From positions 1 to 31,997 of the forward strand of contig CAMEPN010000001.1 in NCBI GenBank assembly GCA_945931735.1: DNA of 31,997 nt. Reading direction: 5' to 3'. This document shows positions 15,782-23,015 of this stretch, one piece after another. A program made the position numbers and the translations under genes. This DNA is from an uncultured Clostridia bacterium. Its GTDB lineage: Bacteria > Bacillota > Clostridia > Oscillospirales > Ruminococcaceae. Below the pieces are notes generated by a model that saw nothing but the letters and a program-made list of their open reading frames with translations, searched no databases and was not told the origin of the DNA. How positions within the stretch are numbered: position 1 is the stretch's first letter; each line of letters starts with the position of its first letter.

Positions 15782-16786
15782 ATGGCGAAGCGGCAGAAAA
15801 AGTTCGAGCAGGATCATAGCAATGACTGGCTGAATACATATGCGGACATGGTCACGCTGCTGCTTACGTTCTTCGTTATGCTGTATGCATCGTCCAGCCT
15901 TGATGAGCAGAAGTGGCAGTACATATACCAAGCGTTTCAGTCCCGCGGAAAATACCTTAACGAATACCTGGATTCCCTAGACCCCAATGCGACCGAGGGC
16001 AACGGCGTCACCGACGATGACCCGCATGGGCAGGGCGGCAGCGGAGAACTGCCCCAGAGCTTTGACCAGCTTTATGTCTATCTTTCCAACTATGTTTCCG
16101 AAAACAATCTTGAGCAGTCAGTTGCGGTAGAGCAGGGCGCGGCTCATATTACTATAAAATTCGACGACGGCGTGTTCTTCGACCCCGACAGCGCGGTGCT
16201 AAAAAGCGAGGGCAAGGACGTCCTCAGGGGCATTTCGCCCGGAATAAAGGCCGCTGCGGGCTGTATACAGACCCTTACGGTAACGGGTCATACGGCGCAG
16301 GGCTTTTCTGCGATAAATGATTTCGCGCTCTCCGCGAACAGAGCGGTAAGCGTAGAAAATTACCTTGAGTTCAACGCCGTTCTACCAACCGAGAAGTTCA
16401 GAGTAAAGGGCTGCGGTCCGACCGAGCCTATCGCGGACAACAGCACGCCCGAGGGTAAGGCAAAGAACAGGCGCGTTGAGATAATGCTCCTTAAGAGCGA
16501 CCTCGATCTTACCGATCCCGCAACGCTCCAGGATATCCTCGAGCATGACTTTGGCATTTACAGCGACAACTTCGATCCCGACGCTCAGCAGAAGGAAGAC
16601 GATTACAGCAAGCTTCCGGACGGCTCTGCGGATAAGATAATACAGAATATCGAAAACCTGTTCCCGGGCGACAGCTCGATAATTGAGGTTCCCGAGGGTC
16701 CCGAGATATTCGACAATGCGGACAGCTTCATATTCGACTCCGGAGATGAGGCGGACAGCGGCGGTTCTGCGGAGGACAGCGAATAA
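15782..16786 (+). CDS. motB: Flagellar motor stator protein MotB
   Basis: A 334-residue protein with one transmembrane helix near the N-terminus containing TYADMVTLLLTFFVMLY. Asp22 is the expected ion-binding residue, equivalent to Asp32 of Escherichia coli MotB. After a plug/linker with a Gly/Asp-rich stretch comes the OmpA-like peptidoglycan-binding domain (about 120-237), with TVTGHTAQ at 166-173 and KNRRVEIML at 228-236. Residues 239-334 form an extra acidic tail, rich in Asp, Glu and Ser, beyond the normal end of the OmpA domain. ATG with RBS AAAGAGGGG. The following gene is fliM, with no fliL in between. Confidence 0.95.
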   Translation: MAKRQKKFEQDHSNDWLNTYADMVTLLLTFFVMLYASSSLDEQKWQYIYQAFQSRGKYLNEYLDSLDPNATEGNGVTDDDPHGQGGSGELPQSFDQLYVYLSNYVSENNLEQSVAVEQGAAHITIKFDDGVFFDPDSAVLKSEGKDVLRGISPGIKAAAGCIQTLTVTGHTAQGFSAINDFALSANRAVSVENYLEFNAVLPTEKFRVKGCGPTEPIADNSTPEGKAKNRRVEIMLLKSDLDLTDPATLQDILEHDFGIYSDNFDPDAQQKEDDYSKLPDGSADKIIQNIENLFPGDSSIIEVPEGPEIFDNADSFIFDSGDEADSGGSAEDSE

Positions 16787-16820
16787 GTGACTTGCACAAT
16801 ACCGATTGGGGGGAAACAGC

Positions 16821-17330
16821 GTGGCTGACGTTCTTACACAAGCGCAGATAGATGAAATGCTCAAAAACGTCGCGATGGGCGCTGAGCCTATCGTTGCCGC
16901 AAAAGAGGAAACGAAGATCAAGGAATATGATTTCCGCGCCCCTAAGAAATTCACAAAAGAGCAGATAAAGGTACTCGACAGCATTTTCGAGAACTACGCG
17001 CGATTGCTTTCGTCGTATCTGACGGGGCTTTTGAGGCTTTACTGCCGCGTTTCGCTCGTCAATATCGAGGAGCAGCGTTACAGCGAGTTCAACAACGCGC
17101 TTCCCGATTATGTTATGATGGGCATGGTCGACATGGGGATAAAGAACGAGGAGGTCAGCGAAACCAACGTTATCGTCCAGATATCCAACGCCATAACCTA
17201 TACCATGATAGACCGTCTGCTCGGGGGAAAGGGCGAATACCGCGACACCAACCGCGATTTCACCGAAATAGAAATAACCATAATGAACGATGTGATGAAG
17301 TCGTTTGCGGAGCTGCTTAAGGAGCCGTGA
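16821..17330 (+). pseudogene. fliM: fliM, N-terminal part (frameshifted motor switch gene)
   Basis: Starting at GTG 16821 (RBS GGGGGGAA), this reads 169 residues of FliM and stops at TGA 17328-17330. The N-terminal CheY-P-binding peptide is present (VLTQAQIDEML, residues 4-14). The FliM middle domain follows with FTKEQIKVLDSIFENYARLLSSYL, NALPDYVMMGMVDMG and IDRLLGGKGEYRDTNRDFTEIE. It breaks off at AELLKEP, where FliM proteins go on with a conserved Trp. The rest of FliM continues in the +1 frame. The join reads KEP then EPKRIGIETN, lacking about seven expected residues, so a deletion of about 20 bases is the simplest cause. It could be a genuine mutation or an assembly error. Confidence 0.88.
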
Positions 17331-17790
17331 GCCAAAGCGTATCGGCATAGAAACAAATTCCAGAGTTGTTCAGACGATAGGTCACGAGGACACGGTCATT
17401 ATCGTCGCGCTTGAGGTGGAGATAAACGGCGTCAAGTCGATAGTTTCGGTTTGTATCCCCGCGATAAACCTCGACGAGATAATGCAGAAGTTTATCCCGA
17501 GATACACCGGCTCGAAGCGCCGTACCGACGCAAACCGCGAGGCGGAAAGACGCGACAGCATCATGTCGGGCATCAGCTCTACCGACCTCACGATAAAGGC
17601 GGTGCTCGGAGAGATAAATCTCGACCTCTACGAGGTGCTTACGCTTCAGGTAAACGACGTTATCCCGCTCGGAAAGAATATCAACTCCAATATCACGGTG
17701 AAGATAGGCGACAGAGTGTGGTGCGACGGAAAGCTCGGCACATACAACAATAAAAAGGCAATTATGATAGAAAATTTTACAGAGAATTGA
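17331..17790 (+). pseudogene. fliM: fliM, C-terminal part (out of frame with N-terminal part)
   Basis: In the frame +1 to the first fragment, the sequence resumes FliM at EPKRIGIETNSRVVQTIG, continues with the end of the middle domain (VSVCIPAINLDEIMQKFIPRYTGSK) and ends with the SpoA/FliN-like domain (LTIKAVLGEINLDLYEVLTLQV, then NITVKIGDRVWC) and stop at 17790. That domain joins FliN/FliY in the lower C ring. The frame is open back to a TTG at 17305 but that codon has no RBS. The AAGGAG at 17319-17324 is not followed by a usable start in this frame, so separate translation looks unlikely. The next gene fliY is 13 bases downstream. Confidence 0.85.
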
Positions 17791-17803
17791 GGTAAAGTAA
17801 CAG

Positions 17804-18997
17804 ATGGCTAACGAAAATGGCGCAAACGTTGAGTTCACCCCATACGAGATAGACGCCGTCGGCGAGAGAGTAAGCATCAGTATGGGCGCGGCTGCAACGG
17901 CCGGCTTCGAGGTGCTGAATGCCAAGGTGTGGATAACAACTCCGAAAGTCAGTGTCGTCAAGGGTTCTGACCTTAATTATGATAACCTTGAGCCTGCTAT
18001 CTGCGTGAAGATCGTTTATGTTTCGGGCATAACGGGCATGAATATGATGATACTGAAACAGGACGATGTTCAGTTAATACTGAACCAGCTCCTCGGAAAC
18101 CCGCTCGTTATCTCCCCCGATTTCCAGTTCGACGAGCTGAATATCAGCGCGGTCAGCGAGATAATGAACCAGATGATGGGTTCCTCGGCGACAGCCCTGT
18201 CCGACCTGCTCGGCGTAACGGTAGATATCTCCACACCGACCCCCTATATAATCGACAAGACAAAGTTCTGCGACCTGTGCGAGATGGAGCCGGACGAAAC
18301 GGTAGTTGCGGTCACGTTCAATCTGACTGTCGACGGGGTAATGAACAGCGAGTTCCTTTCCGTAATGTCGCTTGAACTTGCGAAAACGCTGTCCGGCAAG
18401 ATGATCGAGAAATTCAACGTTGACGCCGAAGCAAGCGCCTCGGCGGAGCCCGAGCCGGCAGCGCCCGCTGCGCCGACGCCTGCTCCTGCGCCGACGCCCG
18501 CTCCCGCGCCTGCACCCGCTGCCGCGCCGCAGCCTGTACCCGCGCCCGCGCCTCAGCCCGTTCCGCAGGCGGCATATCAGCAGCCCGCGCAGCCATATCC
18601 CCAGCAGCCATATCCCTACCCGAACCAGTACGCAGCCTACGGCGCATATCCGCCGCCCGCTCCGCCGGTCAACATTCAGAACGCGCAGCTTCATCAGTTT
18701 GAAACGATGGATTTCGGCATTCCCGCCGACCAGAAGGACAACCTCAAGCTGCTGATGGGCGTTCCGCTTGAGATAAGCGTTGAGCTTGGAACGGCAAAGC
18801 GAAAGGTGAAGGATATCCTCGAGTTCACGCAGGGCACGATAATCGAGCTTGAGCGTCAGGCGGGAGCGCCGGTTGACGTTGTCGTGAACGGAAATCTTAT
18901 CGCCCGCGGCGATGTTGTGGTAATTGATGATAACTTTGCGGTTAGAATTACCGAAATTGTTAAAAATCCTTTCATGGACAGCTTCGGTAAGGAATAA
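17804..18997 (+). CDS. fliY: Flagellar motor switch phosphatase FliY
   Basis: A 397-residue protein with three parts. Residues 10-205 are a CheC-like phosphatase domain. Residues 214-290 are a Pro/Ala/Gln/Tyr-rich linker, long for this family. Residues 310-390 are a SpoA (FliN) domain with LLMGVPLEISVELGTAKRKV and GAPVDVVVNGNLIARGDVVV. The second phosphatase site is intact (Ser115, Glu119, Asn122, Pro145; S-x3-E-x2-N-x22-P). The first is altered: Asp17, Glu21 and Pro47 are kept, but the Asn is Ser24. FliY is both the FliN subunit of the C ring and a CheY-P phosphatase. ATG 17804 with weak RBS GAGGTAAAG, directly behind fliM. Confidence 0.95.
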   Translation: MANENGANVEFTPYEIDAVGERVSISMGAAATAGFEVLNAKVWITTPKVSVVKGSDLNYDNLEPAICVKIVYVSGITGMNMMILKQDDVQLILNQLLGNPLVISPDFQFDELNISAVSEIMNQMMGSSATALSDLLGVTVDISTPTPYIIDKTKFCDLCEMEPDETVVAVTFNLTVDGVMNSEFLSVMSLELAKTLSGKMIEKFNVDAEASASAEPEPAAPAAPTPAPAPTPAPAPAPAAAPQPVPAPAPQPVPQAAYQQPAQPYPQQPYPYPNQYAAYGAYPPPAPPVNIQNAQLHQFETMDFGIPADQKDNLKLLMGVPLEISVELGTAKRKVKDILEFTQGTIIELERQAGAPVDVVVNGNLIARGDVVVIDDNFAVRITEIVKNPFMDSFGKE

Positions 18998-19044
18998 ATA
19001 AGTAATATAGTTAATTTCACATAAATTCTTAAGGAGATAATGTA

Positions 19045-19407
19045 ATGGACAAGAAGATATTACTGGTTGACGACGCAGCCTTTATGAGAATGCTTATCAA
19101 GGACACACTTACCAAGAACGGATACACCAATATCCTTGAAGCGGCAGACGGCGCCATTGCCTGCGATGTTTACAGCGCGGAAAAGCCCGATCTTGTTATC
19201 ATGGACATAACCATGCCGAACAAATCCGGCATCGAGGCGTTAAAGGACATCAAGGCGGGCGATCCCATGGCTAAGGTCGTCATGTGCTCCGCAATGGGTC
19301 AGGAAGCAATGGTCGTTGAGGCTATCAAGCTCGGCGCGCTGGACTTTATCGTAAAGCCGTTCAAGCCCGACAGAATACTTCAGACCGTTAAAAAAGTCCT
19401 CGGCTGA
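19045..19407 (+). CDS. cheY: Chemotaxis response regulator CheY
   Basis: A 120-residue single-domain receiver with no output domain. Acidic pocket Asp9/Asp10, phosphoacceptor Asp54 (in VIMDITMP), Ser82 in the Thr/Ser position and Lys104 (VKPF) are all in place. Phospho-CheY binds the N-terminal peptide of FliM/switch proteins and changes the direction of rotation. Its phosphatases FliY and CheC are in the same cluster, but the kinase CheA is not in this window. ATG with RBS AAGGAGAT. A terminator-like hairpin follows 17 bases after the stop. Confidence 0.96.
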   Translation: MDKKILLVDDAAFMRMLIKDTLTKNGYTNILEAADGAIACDVYSAEKPDLVIMDITMPNKSGIEALKDIKAGDPMAKVVMCSAMGQEAMVVEAIKLGALDFIVKPFKPDRILQTVKKVLG

Positions 19408-19424
19408 TCCGATACATAATCCGT

Positions 19425-19459
19425 GGCGGGGAATAAAATACCCGCCTTTTGGTGTTTTT
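19425..19459 (+). terminator. Internal intrinsic terminator/attenuator after cheY
   Basis: Stem GGCGGG (19425-19430) and CCCGCC (19441-19446) with a 10-base A-rich loop, directly followed by TTTT, GGTG and TTTTT. The U tract is interrupted, so partial termination is likely. It lies between cheY and the export-gate genes. I see no good promoter between it and fliO, so the downstream genes probably depend on read-through. Confidence 0.65.
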
Positions 19460-19541
19460 CTGAGGGTGAATTGTAAGACGCTGCCCTTGTTAAGGCTTGT
19501 TTTGTTTACTTTGGGAGCAGCTTTTCGGAGAGGAGCTTTCG

Positions 19542-19877
19542 GTGGAATATTTCCAGATGATAATGGCGCTGGTGGGAGTTCTCGCACTGGTGTTCCTGCT
19601 GTTTTGGATAATGAAGAAATTCAACGCAAGGGTCAACCTGTCCGACAGCAAAAATATGAAAATACTTGAGCGCATTAACCTCGGACCGGACAAGATGCTG
19701 CTGCTCGTGAGCGTGTGCGGGAAATGCATGGTGCTCGGCGTGACCTCTAACCACACCGAGAAGATATGCGACCTCGAGCAGACCGAGGAGGAGCTTACGC
19801 AGCCGCCCGAGGGAGGGAATCCTTCGTTCGGCGAGAGCTTTAAGATCGTCCTCGGGAATATGATGAAAAAGAAGTGA
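19542..19877 (+). CDS. fliO: Flagellar biosynthetic protein FliO
   Basis: I choose GTG 19542, five bases after RBS GAGAGGAGC, giving 111 residues; the frame is open further upstream but without an RBS. A single transmembrane helix occupies about residues 7-23 (MALVGVLALVFLLFWIM). Then comes a basic segment and the FliO pattern KNMKILERINLGPDKMLLLVSVCGK, including the LG-x-K-x-x-L/LV-x-V feature. It helps assemble FliP into the export gate. The C-terminus is acidic then basic. The stop overlaps nothing; fliP starts 18 bases later. It corresponds to the gene called fliZ in Bacillus. Confidence 0.88.
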   Translation: MEYFQMIMALVGVLALVFLLFWIMKKFNARVNLSDSKNMKILERINLGPDKMLLLVSVCGKCMVLGVTSNHTEKICDLEQTEEELTQPPEGGNPSFGESFKIVLGNMMKKK

Positions 19878-19894
19878 GCGGAGGTGGACTGCGC

Positions 19895-20779
19895 TTGATA
19901 AAAAGTCTTTTCAAGAACGAAAAAAAGCTTGTCGTGCGGTTTGCCGTTTCGCTTTTTGTTACGATATTTCTTGTGGTGATGTTTGTGACCGTCCGCTCGT
20001 ATGCGGCTGCGTCGTCGACGGAGCAGGTGGTTTCGTCGGACGCGCAGGCGGGCGAATATCTCGACACCGACCCCGAATACGTCGGGGACGAGCCTACCGC
20101 CTCGGTTTTGCAGCAGGTGATAGGCGTGGACGCGTCGCAGCCGCTGGAGATAATTCTGCTGCTGACGCTTATCGCGCTGGCGCCGTCGCTGCTGATAATG
20201 ATGACCTGCTTTACGAGAATAGTCATCGTTATGAGCTTCCTAAGAACGGCGATGCAGACGCAGAGTACCCCGCCGAACATGGTCATAACGGGAATGTCCC
20301 TGCTGCTGACTATCTTCATAATGGCGCCGGTTTTCTCCGAAATTAACGAGATAGCCTATCAGCCCTATGTAAACGAGGAGCTGACAATGGAGGAGGCGCT
20401 CAACGAGGCGAGCGTTCCGCTTAAGCGGTTCATGCTCAAGCAGACGAGCAACGACGACCTCAATTTCTTTATAGAGCTGTCGAATATGGAGGAGCCGGAG
20501 GGCGGCTTCACCGAGGAATACATACAGAACGACCTTTCGCTCACGGTGATAGTCCCGTCGTTCATGATAAGCGAGCTTAAGCGCGCTTTCCAGATGGGCT
20601 TCATGATATTCATTCCGTTTTTGATAATCGATATCGTGGTGGGAAGTACGCTCATGTCGATGGGCATGATGATGCTGCCGCCTGCGATGATATCCATGCC
20701 GTTCAAGATACTTGTGTTTGTTCTTGCGGACGGGTGGAATTTGCTTATCGGCTCGCTTGTTTCGAGCTATAACTGGTAG
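19895..20779 (+). CDS. fliP: Flagellar export gate protein FliP
   Basis: I choose TTG 19895, seven bases after RBS GGAGGTGG, giving 294 residues; GTG 19874 in the same frame would overlap the fliO stop and lacks an RBS. A signal-like hydrophobic segment with basic residues precedes it (about 12-32). The mature part has four transmembrane helices and the classic FliP block LLTLIALAPSLLIMMTCFTRIVIV, then LRTAMQTQSTPPNMVITGMSLLLTIFIM. The loop before the C-terminal pair carries TEEYIQNDLSLTVIVPSFMISELK. It forms the core of the export gate with FliQ and FliR. Confidence 0.96.
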   Translation: MIKSLFKNEKKLVVRFAVSLFVTIFLVVMFVTVRSYAAASSTEQVVSSDAQAGEYLDTDPEYVGDEPTASVLQQVIGVDASQPLEIILLLTLIALAPSLLIMMTCFTRIVIVMSFLRTAMQTQSTPPNMVITGMSLLLTIFIMAPVFSEINEIAYQPYVNEELTMEEALNEASVPLKRFMLKQTSNDDLNFFIELSNMEEPEGGFTEEYIQNDLSLTVIVPSFMISELKRAFQMGFMIFIPFLIIDIVVGSTLMSMGMMMLPPAMISMPFKILVFVLADGWNLLIGSLVSSYNW

Positions 20780-20801
20780 CGGCGTTAAGGAGTGATAAAT
20801 T

Positions 20802-21074
20802 ATGACGCAGGATATGGTAATGGAGATCTTCCGCGAGGCGGTCATGCTTGCTTTCAAGCTGGCGCTGCCCGTGCTTCTTGTTGCCATGATAGTCGGTCTT
20901 GTTATCGCGATACTTCAGGCGGCTACGCAGATACACGAGCAGACCATTTCATTTGCACCGAAGGCTATCGCGGTGGGGCTTACGCTGTTTTTCCTCGCGC
21001 CGTGGATGACTAACGAGTGCATTGATTTCGTGAACTTCATCTTCGAGAAGATCGCGGAAATTCCCATAACATGA
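20802..21074 (+). CDS. fliQ: Flagellar export gate protein FliQ
   Basis: A 90-residue protein with two transmembrane helices (about 15-38 and 50-75) and the family block KLALPVLLVAMIVGLVIAILQAATQIHEQTISF. FliQ wraps the FliP-FliR core of the export gate. ATG with RBS AAGGAGTG, 22 bases after fliP. The size and the motif QAATQIHEQT are diagnostic. Confidence 0.97.
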   Translation: MTQDMVMEIFREAVMLAFKLALPVLLVAMIVGLVIAILQAATQIHEQTISFAPKAIAVGLTLFFLAPWMTNECIDFVNFIFEKIAEIPIT

Positions 21075-21084
21075 GGACGCTGCC

Positions 21085-21870
21085 GTGTCGGAAATATGGA
21101 CTGCCATACAGACTAATTTCATAGTCTTTTTCATGGTTCTTGCGAGGGTGAGCGGTATATTCACGTTCAACCCGATATTCGCGCGGAACAATGTCCCGAA
21201 TACCATCAAGGCGGGGGCGTCGCTCATGCTGGCGCTGGTAATGACCGCCGCGAACGATTTTGAGTATACGCTGCCGTCGGGGCTGCTGCCGTTCGTGTTT
21301 GACCTTGCGAAGGAGCTGCTTGTCGGCGCGATCCTCGGATTGTTCGTCAATATAATGCTCCAGGTCTTCTCCATGGCGGGCGAGCTAACCGATATGCAGC
21401 TCGGTCTGTCCATGGCAAAGAGCTACGACCCGACCTACGGCGGTCAGACGGGCGCGACGTCGTCCTATTACAGCTACTGGTTCATACTGTATTTCTTCGC
21501 CGTCGGCGGACATCTCAGCTATATACAGCTTTTCGCGGTGTCGTATGAAACAATACCAATCGCCTACGACAGCTTCAACATAAACATTGCGTACATCATG
21601 GTGATGTATTTTGAAACGGTGCTGACGCTCGGGCTAAAGCTTGCGATGCCGGTCATCGCCGCCTCGCTCATTACGGAGTTCTGTCTGGGCGTGCTGATGA
21701 AGGCGGTGCCGTCGATACACGTTTTCGTGCTGAATATCCAGCTAAAAATGTTGGTCGGCTTCGTTGTTCTGGCGGCAAGCTGCGGCGTTGTATCGGAATT
21801 TATGGAAAAAATAATGGACATACTGTTCACCAACCTTAACGGGCTGATCGGACAGTTCACGCTTACATAA
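21085..21870 (+). CDS. fliR: Flagellar export gate protein FliR
   Basis: A 261-residue protein, normal FliR length, with six or more hydrophobic segments. The N-terminal part has the FliR pattern ARVSGIFTFNPIFARNNVPNTIKAG, and the middle has GAILGLFVNIMLQVFSMAGELTDMQLGLSMA. It starts at GTG 21085, ten bases after fliQ. It completes the gate with FliP and FliQ and is followed by flhB after 47 bases. Confidence 0.95.
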   Translation: MSEIWTAIQTNFIVFFMVLARVSGIFTFNPIFARNNVPNTIKAGASLMLALVMTAANDFEYTLPSGLLPFVFDLAKELLVGAILGLFVNIMLQVFSMAGELTDMQLGLSMAKSYDPTYGGQTGATSSYYSYWFILYFFAVGGHLSYIQLFAVSYETIPIAYDSFNINIAYIMVMYFETVLTLGLKLAMPVIAASLITEFCLGVLMKAVPSIHVFVLNIQLKMLVGFVVLAASCGVVSEFMEKIMDILFTNLNGLIGQFTLT

Positions 21871-21917
21871 CGGTTCGGGCAGGATAGGGCGGACAGGCTG
21901 AAAGGGCGGTGTTTTAA

Positions 21918-22982
21918 GTGGCAGGCGAGGAAAAAACCGAAAAAGCCACCCCGAAAAAGCGCCGCGATCAGCGAAAAGAGGGAAATGTCCTCCAGTCCAA
22001 GGAGATAGTTACCGCCGCTTCCGTTTTGGGAATATTCGCGCTGGTGCGCATTCTCGCGGGGTATATGATGAAAACTATCCTCGCGTTCAGCGGCTCGGTT
22101 TTCGAGCGGGCAGGTACATATGACGTCAACGCGGACACTATAATGCCGCTTATCGTCGAGATGATGACGGTCGTCGTTATGATAGTAGGTCCGGTGTGCG
22201 CGGGAGCTATGCTGCTTGGGATAATCCCGACGATAGCGCAGACGCGCGGGCTTTTCACTATGAAAGCGCTCAAGCCGAAATTCTCGCGGCTCAATCCCCT
22301 TGAGGGAATAAAAAAGCTTTTCTCCGCGCAGGCGGTAATCGGTATCCTAAAGGGACTTATCGAGGTAATCGTCATCGGGTGGATGGTATACAGCGAGATA
22401 TCCTCGCGGCTGCCGAGGCTGCTCGCGCTGATGGATACGGGGCTTATGCAGGGGCTTGCCTACGCCGCGCTGAGTATCTTCGACATGGTAATGCTGATAT
22501 GCATACTGCTTGTTTTCGTCGCCGCGGGGGATTTCATCTTCCAGTGGTGGCAGTTTGAAAAGAAGCTCAAGATGTCCAAGCAGGAGGTCAAGGAAGAGTT
22601 CAAGCAGATGGAAGGCGACCCGCAGGTCAAGAGCAAGATAAAGCAGCGCCAGCAGCAGATGGCGCAGTCGCGCATGATGCAGGAGGTGCCCTCCGCCGAC
22701 GTCGTTATCCGTAACCCTACGCACTACGCCGTGGCGCTCAGATATGACCAGGACAAGAACCGCGCGCCGCAGGTCGTTGCGAAAGGAAAGGACTATCTCG
22801 CGATGAAGATAGTCGAGATAGCCGAGGAAAACGACGTTTACACGATGGAAAATCCGCCGCTCGCCCGCGCGCTTTATGCGCAGGTGGATCTGGGGCGGGA
22901 GATACCCGTCGAGCTTTACGACGCGGTCGCGGAGGTGCTGACCGTCGTATACAGGGAAAAGAACAAGACGCTTCACGCTTAA
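21918..22982 (+). CDS. flhB: Flagellar export specificity switch FlhB
   Basis: A 354-residue protein starting at GTG 21918 with RBS AAAGGGCGGTG. The N-terminus is basic (EEKTEKATPKKRRDQRKEGN, typical of FlhB). Four transmembrane helices follow, then a charged linker (EVKEEFKQMEGDPQVKSKIK) and the cytoplasmic domain. The autocleavage site NPTH is at 266-269, in RNPTHYAVALRY. After self-cleavage FlhB switches export from rod/hook to filament proteins under FliK control. All key residues are present. Confidence 0.97.
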   Translation: MAGEEKTEKATPKKRRDQRKEGNVLQSKEIVTAASVLGIFALVRILAGYMMKTILAFSGSVFERAGTYDVNADTIMPLIVEMMTVVVMIVGPVCAGAMLLGIIPTIAQTRGLFTMKALKPKFSRLNPLEGIKKLFSAQAVIGILKGLIEVIVIGWMVYSEISSRLPRLLALMDTGLMQGLAYAALSIFDMVMLICILLVFVAAGDFIFQWWQFEKKLKMSKQEVKEEFKQMEGDPQVKSKIKQRQQQMAQSRMMQEVPSADVVIRNPTHYAVALRYDQDKNRAPQVVAKGKDYLAMKIVEIAEENDVYTMENPPLARALYAQVDLGREIPVELYDAVAEVLTVVYREKNKTLHA

Positions 22983-23015
22983 ATATATAGATAGTAAGGA
23001 AAGGGGAGTGAAGAA

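Noticed and set aside
17305..17790. The fliM C-terminal part as an independently translated short FliM/FliN protein
   Set aside because: Internal starts in SctQ-type genes exist, but here the in-frame TTG and GTG codons lack an RBS, and the join shows missing conserved residues.
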